Source: Chitinophagales bacterium
GTDB taxonomy: Bacteria; Bacteroidota; Bacteroidia; Chitinophagales; Saprospiraceae
NCBI GenBank assembly: GCA_013299105.1
Contig: JAAFJY010000045.1
Location: forward strand, 1-36,268
DNA length: 36,268 nucleotides
Reading direction: 5' to 3'
Numbering within the stretch: position 1 is the stretch's first letter; each line of letters starts with the position of its first letter. The notes under the pieces are model-generated. The model had not been told where the DNA came from. It worked only from the letters and a program-made list of their open reading frames with translations, and did no database searches. The translations under genes were made by a program, and so were the position numbers. Below are positions 17,076 through 23,480 of the stretch, piece after piece.

Positions 17076-17462
17076 ATGAATCCTATTTTTTCTCACAAAA
17101 CCAGACCTATGCACAACATGTCTGTCCCATTTCGCAAACAACCTCTCGCAACGGGAAGGCTGCATGACCTCGTCAATGCGGCTATTCCAGGTCTCAGCCA
17201 AACGGCTGTCATGGAGCTTGTTGCCTTGCTGCACGCAAATGCAGCCCACCCTACCGGATTAAAAAAAGTGGTCAAGGAATTGTCCTCTTTTGCGAACATA
17301 AACAAGGATGACATCGAACGATTACTAGTCATGTTGCGTGGAGCTCAAGTTTTTTCTCATCGATTTGATATTTCCAGTCCAATAGCGTTCAACCAAAAGC
17401 TGAAAGAGGGGAAAGAACAAATGAAAATGCGGCTCCAATGTAAATTGAATATTAAATTTTGA
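17076..17462 (+). CDS. Hypothetical protein upstream of a sigma factor gene
   Basis: A 128-residue, mostly helical and basic protein not recognised as any family. The central part (LHDLVNAAIPGLSQTAVMEL to DDIERLLVMLRGAQVF) looks like a folded helical domain with regular hydrophobic spacing. No TM or catalytic motif is seen. Met12 at 17109 is an alternative start. A clear terminator follows at 17525, so it is a single-gene unit before the ECF sigma gene on the same strand. The coding call rests on length, the terminator and an amino-acid pattern typical of real protein. Confidence 0.6.
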   Translation: MNPIFSHKTRPMHNMSVPFRKQPLATGRLHDLVNAAIPGLSQTAVMELVALLHANAAHPTGLKKVVKELSSFANINKDDIERLLVMLRGAQVFSHRFDISSPIAFNQKLKEGKEQMKMRLQCKLNIKF

Positions 17463-17524
17463 ACCCCCAAGATTGCATTAAGAAAAAATTTGGACATAAT
17501 GGCATGATTGCCAAATAATAATTT

Positions 17525-17553
17525 AAGCCCAGCCTTGTTTGGGCTTTTTTTTT
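17525..17553 (+). terminator. Intrinsic terminator
   Basis: A stem of AAGCCCA (17525-17531) and TGGGCTT (17540-17546) with an 8-base loop, followed by a run of T to 17553. It lies 62 bp after the hypothetical gene. Confidence 0.85.
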
Positions 17554-17658
17554 AGGTAAAGTTTTGAAAATCTGCTTTTATCTTATTGAAAGTTTTAAGC
17601 CCTCCAGCGCGTCTTTTTCTTAGTGTCAAGGCACTGTGTAACATTTAATCCTTCCATC

Positions 17659-18189
17659 ATGAACCAATGCATTTTCAACTTGGCTGCCTTGGAAAACAGG
17701 GACTTATTCATGAAGCAATTGCTCGATTTCCATCCCAATTGGACGCTGTACGCACATGGTCTGCTGTATAAGCCAGCACATGAACACCTGATTGATGATG
17801 CACTCCAGGATTTCTACTGCAAAGCCTTCGAGAAATGGGAAATCATACCCAAAGGACATGCAAATCAAGCCTCCGCTTATTTGTACAAGATGCTGCGTAA
17901 TGAATGCAACAATGTGTTTCGTAAAAAGCACCATAAAGAATCTTTTAGCGAATTGAAAGAAGCGGAATCACAACCGTTGACTATCGATCACTACAGTTTT
18001 GAGGCCTGCGAACTTGAAATCCGAAGTCGCCTGGCAAGTTTTTTAAAAGACCTTGACCTGAAAATTATTTTGATGATTTTGGAAGGTTACAAGTGTGATG
18101 AAATCGCCGAAGAAATCGGCCGAACAAAAAACTATGTCGAAGTTCGCCTTACACGTTTGCGGAAAAAAATCCGTATTCACTTCAATTGA
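17659..18189 (+). CDS. ECF-type RNA polymerase sigma factor
   Basis: A 176-residue protein with the sigma-70 family layout. Region 2 is at about residues 35-85 (HLIDDALQDFYCKAFEKWE, then SAYLYKMLRNECNNVFRKK). Region 4 helix-turn-helix is at about 135-170 (MILEGYKCDEIAEEIGRTKN, then YVEVRLTRLRKKIR). The ATG at 17659 is preferred over the GTG at 17623 because the extra residues (SRHCVTFNPSI) add nothing to region 2. No anti-sigma factor is adjacent, so its signal and targets are unknown. It lies before the structured element and the RT gene on the same strand, but 460 bp separate them and there is no evidence of a functional link. Confidence 0.85.
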   Translation: MNQCIFNLAALENRDLFMKQLLDFHPNWTLYAHGLLYKPAHEHLIDDALQDFYCKAFEKWEIIPKGHANQASAYLYKMLRNECNNVFRKKHHKESFSELKEAESQPLTIDHYSFEACELEIRSRLASFLKDLDLKIILMILEGYKCDEIAEEIGRTKNYVEVRLTRLRKKIRIHFN

Positions 18190-18306
18190 ACCCATTATTT
18201 GATACAACATTACTTGAAATCAACCCCCACCCATCCAAGTGTGGCTCTAATCTGGTGAAAACCTGAGCTTTTCAAGGACGCTTCCGGGGGCTAAATGGGC
18301 CTTGAG

Positions 18307-18443
18307 CAAATCCCGATTTTGCGAAAGGGCGCTTTAAAGCGCGACGGATCAGAAGCCACCACTGTCTGAGCGACGAAGGAGCGAGTTTGGTGGATTCCCG
18401 ACGCTCCTTGGTGCTTCACTTTCAAGCAAAATCGCAGGATTTG
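18307..18443 (+). ncRNA. Candidate structured RNA upstream of the RT gene
   Basis: In the 460-bp gap before the RT gene, a long-range stem pairs 18307-18327 (CAAATCCCGATTTTGCGAAAG) with 18419-18443 (CTTTC, AA, then GCAAAATCGCAGGATTTG), with a small bulge. It encloses a perfect 14-nt palindrome (GCGCTTTAAAGCGC, 18329-18342) and an 8-bp hairpin (AAGGAGCG 18376-18383 with CGCTCCTT 18402-18409). Together they give a compact multi-helix RNA. A U-rich hairpin (18466-18493) follows. It may be a dispersed Bacteroidota repeat with this shape and not a gene-specific RNA. The structure is seen by hand, the function is unknown. Confidence 0.45.
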
Positions 18444-18465
18444 ATCACAGCCCTTGACTTTTTTG

Positions 18466-18493
18466 TTTCTTTTTTTGTCAAGAAAAAAAGAAA
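18466..18493. repeat. T-rich/A-rich inverted repeat, possible terminator-like hairpin
   Basis: TTTCTTTTTTT (18466-18476) pairs with AAAAAAAGAAA (18483-18493) around the loop GTCAAG. It directly follows the structured element and could be part of the same repeat family. Confidence 0.6.
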
Positions 18494-18650
18494 AAGAATT
18501 ATATTTTGAAAACCAATGCATTAGACTTGACAGTACTTATTTTCATAAAAGTACAGCTAAAAGTTACTGCTTCCCAACTCCCACCCATCCAGACTCAACA
18601 TCCCAAACCCCAAACCCCATTTTTCTCTCACCCCCTAAATATTTGTCAGG

Positions 18651-19697
18651 ATGGACAAGAAAACCATTTACCAACACCAGGAACACAAATTGGTGTTTTG
18701 CAGCGTCAACAGCATGAGCGACTTGGCGCACCTGCTGCGCACCGAGCAGCGCCGCCTGCAACTCATGGCCGCCAAACCTGGGTACAAGAGCTTTCCAGTA
18801 CCCAAAAAGGGAGGCGGCGAACGCCAGATCGAAGCCCCTAATGAGGACCTCAAAAAGACCCTCAGTTTCCTCAACCACTACCTCCAAAGCACCTATGTTT
18901 TGGAAAAATCGGTGGCCGCTTTTGGCTTCGTCACGGGAGTCAGGAACGATGAAGACCGCCGCAATGTGCTCACCAACGCCAACAAGCACCTGGGCAACCC
19001 CTGGATGTTGAACCTCGACCTCGAAGACTTTTTTCACCAGGTGAGTCGCGACAAAGTGGCCCAGATTTTCGCGGGTCCCCCCTTTCACTTCAAGCGCGAC
19101 ATCCCCGATTTTCTGGCCGATTTGTGTACTTACCAGGGCCGTTTGCCCATGGGCGCTCCCACTTCGCCCGTGTTGTCCAACTTCGCTTGTCGCGAAATGG
19201 ACATGAACCTCTACCTGGCCTGCCAAGACAAAAACTTTGTGTACACCCGTTACGCGGATGACATGACTTTTTCGGGTCCGCAAGCCCTGAACGAGGAATC
19301 CGTTGCGGGATTGAGCAAGATCATCGAAGACTCCGGCTTTCGGATCAACGCCCGCAAGTCCAAAATTTTTGGTCCTGATGATCCCAAGGTAGTCACGGGT
19401 TTACTCCTACAGGAAAAAGAAGCCACCCTGTCGCCCGAATACCTCGACTTGTTGGGCCAGGAGATCCAAAGCCTGCACAACATCATGTGGTCGCAAAACG
19501 AGCAAGGCCAAATCTCTACCCGCTGGATCGAGCAAATGAAACAGCAAGTACGGGGGCGACTCAATTTTGCTGGCTTTGTACTCAAGCGCAACGATGCCCG
19601 CTACAACCAGCTCAAAGACGCCTTTTATACCGCTTGCAACCCCCCACAAGAGGAATTTGGCGCGGTCAATTGGCGTAGTTTTCCATACAATTTTTAG
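18651..19697 (+). CDS. Stand-alone CRISPR-associated reverse transcriptase
   Basis: A 348-residue group II-intron/retron-like reverse transcriptase. RT motifs in order: KPGYKSFPVPKKGGGERQIE (about 42-61), FGFVTGVRN (91-99), catalytic Asp123 in LNLDLEDFF, the LPMGAPTSPVLSN motif (165-177), and YADD at 201-204, supplying the other two catalytic aspartates. All three aspartates are present, so it should be active. No maturase, Cas1 or Cas6 domain is fused. It lies 437 bp before cas1 on the same strand, with a type III-B effector nearby. RTs in this setting allow spacers to be taken from RNA in studied RT-Cas1 systems. Codon and base use are GC-rich like cas1 and the DUF1016 gene, so the three were probably inherited together. 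A retron is less likely given the cas1 neighbour. Confidence 0.93.
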   Translation: MDKKTIYQHQEHKLVFCSVNSMSDLAHLLRTEQRRLQLMAAKPGYKSFPVPKKGGGERQIEAPNEDLKKTLSFLNHYLQSTYVLEKSVAAFGFVTGVRNDEDRRNVLTNANKHLGNPWMLNLDLEDFFHQVSRDKVAQIFAGPPFHFKRDIPDFLADLCTYQGRLPMGAPTSPVLSNFACREMDMNLYLACQDKNFVYTRYADDMTFSGPQALNEESVAGLSKIIEDSGFRINARKSKIFGPDDPKVVTGLLLQEKEATLSPEYLDLLGQEIQSLHNIMWSQNEQGQISTRWIEQMKQQVRGRLNFAGFVLKRNDARYNQLKDAFYTACNPPQEEFGAVNWRSFPYNF

Positions 19698-20134
19698 TTG
19701 AAAAGTCGAAAAAAGTTGAAGGGTTGAAGGGTTGAAATGTTGAAGAGAGCCAGCACGATGTGGGCCGCCCACGGGTCGTTTAGAGACAGGGCATGCCCTG
19801 TCTAAAGTAAGGGTGACGCGTCAAAATGAAACGTATCAATTTCTTCAGATTTTCATGGCATCAATAACCAAAGTCATGATGGAAATCCGCGAAAATCTCC
19901 CGCCTTGGCGGGATCATCCACGTGCTAAAATAGCCTCCTAGAGTGAGGCAGCATAGCTGCGAAAGGGTATTTTTCTCTTTGGTTTCTTCGGTAGTACGCC
20001 AACCCCCAAATCCTCGTAAAAACTTGTTTCTGCCAACGCCACTACAAACAAAAAAGTGATGGTCAACATCATAGTCAACATCACACGAGCCTCTCTTCAA
20101 CACTTCAACACTTCAACATTTAAACTCCTTTCCC
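19698..20134. repeat. Intergenic repeat cassette between RT and cas1
   Basis: There is no gene here. The segment is bounded by an inverted pair of TTGAAG-type tandem repeats (about 19717-19746, GTTGAAGGGTTGAAGGG; complement about 20095-20120, CTTCAACACTTCAACAC). Inside are the palindrome at 19784-19803, a CCCGCCTTGGCGGG hairpin near 19900-19913 and a doubled GGTCAACATCA-type motif near 20059-20085 that recurs in the right-hand repeat island. It may be a mobile cassette inserted between RT and cas1. Confidence 0.65.
19784..19803. repeat. Dispersed palindrome, copy 1
   Basis: A perfect 20-bp palindrome, AGACAGGGCATGCCCTGTCT, with TAG/CTA flanks. The same family recurs at 22280, 22788, 29890, 30060, 30229, 30378, 32448, 32670, 32994 and 33216. 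Confidence 0.95.
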
Positions 20135-21124
20135 ATGCAACTCGTACTAGATTCGCCAGGGCTGACCCTGCGCAAAAAGAATACCCTTTTTGAAATTGTG
20201 AGCGAAAAGGGTTCGCGGGACATCAGCCCGGCCAAAATCACCAGTATTGCGATCACGGCTACGGTGGTGATGCATTCCGATGCGGTGGTGCTGGCCGTCA
20301 AAAACCAGATTCCGATCTTGTTTTTCGACCGCATCGGCAAGCCCCGCGCCCGGCTGTGGAGCCCTTATTTCGAAAGCATTGCTACCCTGCGGCGGCAGCA
20401 AGTCAAGTTTTCGGAAAGCCCCGAGGCCAGCTCTTGGATGATGGACGTGTTTTTGCTCAAAAGTGAAGGCCAGGTCGAAACCCTGCGCTGGATGGCTGCC
20501 CGGCTCAAAGGCCACAAAGCTACCTTGGATACCGTGCAATCTTTGATCCGGCAGCACAGCCGCCAGTTCGAGAATTTTCGCGAACAACTGCCCGAACAAT
20601 GCCGCAACAACGTGATGGGCACCGAGGGCAACATCGCCAGGGTGTATTGGCAAGCTTTGGGTGGAGCCTTGCCCCGCGAATTTGCCTTCAGCAAGCGTAC
20701 CCGCCAACCCGCCGAGGACATGTTCAATGCTTGCCTCAATTACTACTATGGCATGATGTACAGCATCGTGGAAGCAGGCTTGTTTTCCGCTGGTTTGGAC
20801 CCCTTTCTGGGCATCCTGCACGTGGACGAGTACCGCAAACCCACCCTGGCCTACGACCTGATCGAGGTTTTCAGGCCCTGGATCGACCAATTGCTGGTGC
20901 AGGCCTGTTTGGAAAAAAAGGTCAAGCCAAGCTTTTTTACCCGCAACCAACACGGCCTGTACCTCAATGCCGAAGGAAAAGCCGTGCTGATCCCACATTT
21001 CAACGATTTTTTGCGCAGTACACGCTCCTGTTTCAACCGCGAATCCACGGTGCGCAACCACGTGTATCACCTGGCGGCCTTGCTGGCCCAGCGGATCAGG
21101 GGTACCGTGGGGCCGAGTACATGA
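20135..21124 (+). CDS. cas1: Cas1 integrase
   Basis: A 329-residue Cas1, the integrase that inserts new spacers at the leader end of the array. The metal-binding residues are present: Glu164 in GTEGNIARVYW, His229 in GILHVDEY and Glu244 in YDLIEVFRPW. The N-terminal beta domain (MQLVLDSPGLTLRKKNTLFE) and the C-terminal helical domain are complete. No RT domain is fused; the RT is a separate gene upstream. The DUF1016 gene follows after 79 bp (29 bp if the earlier ATG is used), then a terminator. This implies a cas1-nuclease transcript, with cas2 transcribed separately. Confidence 0.97.
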   Translation: MQLVLDSPGLTLRKKNTLFEIVSEKGSRDISPAKITSIAITATVVMHSDAVVLAVKNQIPILFFDRIGKPRARLWSPYFESIATLRRQQVKFSESPEASSWMMDVFLLKSEGQVETLRWMAARLKGHKATLDTVQSLIRQHSRQFENFREQLPEQCRNNVMGTEGNIARVYWQALGGALPREFAFSKRTRQPAEDMFNACLNYYYGMMYSIVEAGLFSAGLDPFLGILHVDEYRKPTLAYDLIEVFRPWIDQLLVQACLEKKVKPSFFTRNQHGLYLNAEGKAVLIPHFNDFLRSTRSCFNRESTVRNHVYHLAALLAQRIRGTVGPST

Positions 21125-21203
21125 AGGCCGTTCTTAATCATGCCACCGTCCCATGTACACGACCCTGATCAATATTTTCGTACCCCCTTTTAACACAATC
21201 ACC

Positions 21204-22109
21204 ATGTCAAACATGTTTCCCAAACTGGCGGAATTGATGAACCGCCCGGCCCTTGACGGCCTCTCGCCGGTGTTGTACCGCAACTGGCTGGTAGGGCGTT
21301 ACTTGCAGCAGCGTCAAGCCCTGGCTGCCGACTTGGAGGTATTTTACCGCCAGGCCAATACCGCCCTCGAAAAAACCCCGATGCGTGGCCAGGCCCGCTT
21401 GTTGACCCGTTTTTACAACACTTTCCCTGAACGCCACGAGTTGCGGGCCGAGCTGCACTGGGGCCATTACCGCGCTTTGCTCGACGCCCCGGAGGAGGAA
21501 GCCCGCGATTTTTACCTGCGCTGCGCCATTGCCAGCCATTGGACCGCCGCTCAACTCAACCGCCAAATTACCACGGCCTGGCACCGTCGCCGACCCGATG
21601 CGATTGACCTGGATTCGACGCCCCAACACCCCTTTGCCTGGTTGCCCAAGCCCGTGGTCTTGGAGTTTGTAGCCGCCGAAAAAATCGAAAATGAGCAGGT
21701 GTTGGAGGAGGCCATCTTGGATCAATTGGGCGCTTTCTTGCTAGAATTGGGCCAGGAGCTCGCCTTTGTAGCCCGCCAGCAGCGCATCAGCAGTTTTTCG
21801 GGCAAGCAATTCGCCGTGGACCTCGTGTTTTACCATTACCGCCTGCGCCGCTTTGTATTGATCGAGTTAAAAACTGGCGAGCTCACTCCTGCCGATATCG
21901 GTCAGTTGGACACCTACGTACGCCTGTACGATGAGCTCATGAAAAAAGAAGACGATGCACCTACCCTCGGTCTGATCCTGTGTCGGCGCATCGACCCCGC
22001 TTTTGAGCAGTACACCGCCCTGCAAAATGCCGAGCGCCTGATGGCTGCCACCTTCTTGTTGCGCTTGAGCGAGCAGCCCAACAATCGTAAAAAGAAAAGC
22101 CGTGCCTGA
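21204..22109 (+). CDS. DUF1016/YhcG-type PDDEXK nuclease within the adaptation module
   Basis: A 301-residue protein (from the ATG at 21204; an ATG at 21153 would add 17 residues with no family match). The N-terminal helical part has the DUF1016-type sequence RFYNTFPERHELRAELHWGHYRALL split over about 69-93. The C-terminal half holds a PDDEXK core: Asp206 in FAVDLVFYHYRLRR, then Glu221 and Lys223 in LIELKTGEL, followed by IGQLDTYV. Enzymes of this family are DNA nucleases, often found with mobile or defence genes. The position between cas1 and cas2, on the same strand and with the same GC-rich composition, is unusual. Cas4, a known prespacer trimmer, has the same fold class, so a prespacer-processing role is conceivable. 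That is inference. A stray accessory nuclease is the alternative. Confidence 0.88.
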   Translation: MSNMFPKLAELMNRPALDGLSPVLYRNWLVGRYLQQRQALAADLEVFYRQANTALEKTPMRGQARLLTRFYNTFPERHELRAELHWGHYRALLDAPEEEARDFYLRCAIASHWTAAQLNRQITTAWHRRRPDAIDLDSTPQHPFAWLPKPVVLEFVAAEKIENEQVLEEAILDQLGAFLLELGQELAFVARQQRISSFSGKQFAVDLVFYHYRLRRFVLIELKTGELTPADIGQLDTYVRLYDELMKKEDDAPTLGLILCRRIDPAFEQYTALQNAERLMAATFLLRLSEQPNNRKKKSRA

Positions 22110-22173
22110 GTTCCTGTTCACCCGATCCTCATGGTTCCCCCTCAGTTCCTCCCTGCATTCCCCCGTTTTCTGG

Positions 22174-22206
22174 GCCCCGCTTCAATTGCGAAGCGGGGCG
22201 TTTTTT
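22174..22206 (+). terminator. Strong intrinsic terminator after the cas1-nuclease unit
   Basis: GCCCCGCTTC (22174-22183) pairs perfectly with GAAGCGGGGC (22190-22199), with a 6-base loop and six T residues after. It separates the RT/cas1/DUF1016 genes from cas2. Confidence 0.93.
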
Positions 22207-22601
22207 GAGTTTAGTTGAGGAGAGGCCGACAGATTTGGTGGATTACCGAATAGCCATAGGCAGTCACGGGATTCTGTAGAGACAGGGCATGCCCTGTCTC
22301 ATGTAACGCTAGAAATGCGGCACGTAACACTAGAAATGCGGCTATCAGCGCCATTTTGCTTGGTTCGCTAGCTGGTAGAGGAACATACATGAAATTGGGT
22401 GTGAGTGTGATTATTTGGGGGAAAGTGTGAGGAAACCTCGGTTTCAATTGACTGAGGCGAAAAATTAAGCTCGAAGCCCCACACCCGGACCCACACCTAA
22501 CATTCTCTACACCCATTTTTACGGATTTTTACATATCGCCAGCATGATGTTGAACTGCTGTAAATAGCATTTGTCCGTGTATTTTCGTATTCATTTTTTT
22601 G
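22207..22601. repeat. Repeat-rich intergenic region upstream of cas2
   Basis: No gene is supported. It holds the palindrome at 22280-22299, a direct repeat of GTAAC(G/A)CTAGAAATGCGGC (near 22303-22340), and a TTTCAATTGACTGAGGCGA-type dispersed element (about 22395-22510) that returns at 31557-31670, 32100-32217 and 32218-32280. Confidence 0.7.
22280..22299. repeat. Dispersed palindrome, copy 2
   Basis: The same perfect 20-bp palindrome as at 19784, here flanked by GTAG on the left and a C on the right. Confidence 0.95.
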
Positions 22602-22764
22602 GTAACTATCCAGCCGAGTGGTTTTGAGACAAAAAAGCAGGTGATTTTTTGTCAATCGAGCCTACTTTTGGCGGGGGTAGCCCAAGCTACCTTCGCCAAA
22701 AGAGGCGAAGAGTGGCGGAAAAGCGACCTTTTTTGGCCAAAATGGGAACCGGCTGGATAGTTAC
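22602..22764. mobile_element. 163-bp MITE with perfect 15-bp terminal inverted repeats
   Basis: GTAACTATCCAGCCG (22602-22616) and its exact complement (22750-22764) bound a gene-free segment. Inside is a strong double hairpin: CTTTTGGCG (22665-22673) with CGCCAAAAG (22694-22702), and GGTAGC (22676-22681) with GCTACC (22686-22691). Both flanks are T-rich, so a target duplication cannot be read with certainty. It sits 68 bp before cas2 and may alter cas2 transcription. Confidence 0.85.
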
Positions 22765-22787
22765 TTTTTTTGTACCACCATGACCTT

Positions 22788-22807
22788 AGACAGGGCATGC
22801 CCTGTCT
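22788..22807. repeat. Dispersed palindrome, copy 3, just upstream of cas2
   Basis: A perfect 20-bp palindrome ending 25 bp before the cas2 start, followed by CTAC. It lies in the expected cas2 5' untranslated region. Confidence 0.95.
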
Positions 22808-22832
22808 CTACACAACATTAAACCACCCTACT

Positions 22833-23135
22833 ATGCCACACTTAATCTGCTACGACATTGCCGGAAACCCCCTACGGGCCAAATTAGGCAAAAAAATCAT
22901 TGAATCGGGCTTGGACCGGATCAATAAATCCGTATATTTAGGCACTATTTCTGCTAGTTCTTTGACATCGTTGGAAAATCAGCTCGCCAAACTCCTAAAA
23001 GACAAAGGTGAGCCTGACGACAGTTTGATCATCATCGAGGTCACGCTCTACCAAGTGGACAACATGCGGATTTATGGGAGCATTGACCCCGGTATCGACG
23101 AACTGAAGGGCGAAAAGACCACTTTATTGATGTGA
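22833..23135 (+). CDS. cas2: Cas2
   Basis: A 100-residue ferredoxin-fold protein that bridges two Cas1 dimers during spacer integration. It begins MPHLICYDIAGNPLRAKLGK; the Asp at position 8 is the conserved Cas2 residue. A start further upstream (22770) would read through the palindromic repeat and is rejected. The usual YGS-type strand near the end (MRIYGSIDPG) is present. Unlike most loci, cas2 is split from cas1 by a nuclease gene, a terminator and a MITE, so it needs its own promoter. It is the gene next to the array 2 leader. Confidence 0.92.
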   Translation: MPHLICYDIAGNPLRAKLGKKIIESGLDRINKSVYLGTISASSLTSLENQLAKLLKDKGEPDDSLIIIEVTLYQVDNMRIYGSIDPGIDELKGEKTTLLM

Positions 23136-23480
23136 GAAAAAACATATTCTTGCATACCCGGATTTGTATTTTTAGTCATTTGTAACATGTATTTGTGCAT
23201 CAACCTGCACGATACACATTACGATTTGGACCTAAAACAAAAAAGGTGGGGAAATGACAATTCTCGCGGCAAATAAAATTTGGTGAATTTCAGAAAACCT
23301 TGAAAATGAGCGTATTAGATGATATATATACTCCAATTTGCAAATGATGGGCAGCCGGAGGCACGCAAAATTTTCAAGACTTTATGTGTAATGTATTTTT
23401 GTGTTACATGTAATATGACAATTCTCAGGGTTTTGTTTAACGACAATCAATTGGTGTTCAGGTTTTTACAAAATTCAAGG
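23136..23480 (+). promoter_or_regulatory. Leader of CRISPR array 2
   Basis: An AT-rich, gene-free 345-bp stretch between cas2 and the first repeat. The 12-bp motif ATGACAATTCTC occurs twice (23254-23265 and 23415-23426), the second copy 54 bp before the first repeat. A Bacteroidota-like -7 box, TATTTTTG (TAnnTTTG), lies at 23394-23401, but a good -33 box is not evident. The uniform repeats downstream support a functional leader on this side. Confidence 0.7.

Noticed and set aside
18564-19283. A 239-residue minus-strand frame opposite the RT gene
   Set aside because: Antisense shadow; the RT on the other strand has all its motifs.
18651-19697. Interpreting the RT as a retron or group II intron
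   Set aside because: No maturase or endonuclease domain is present and the next gene is cas1 in a type III-B locus. A retron-like RNA remains only a separate, unproven finding.
20147-21070. A 307-residue minus-strand frame opposite cas1
   Set aside because: Antisense shadow of GC-rich cas1, which has its catalytic residues intact.
22211-22516. A 101-residue minus-strand frame upstream of cas2
   Set aside because: It runs through the dispersed repeat element and the palindrome, with no protein-like pattern.
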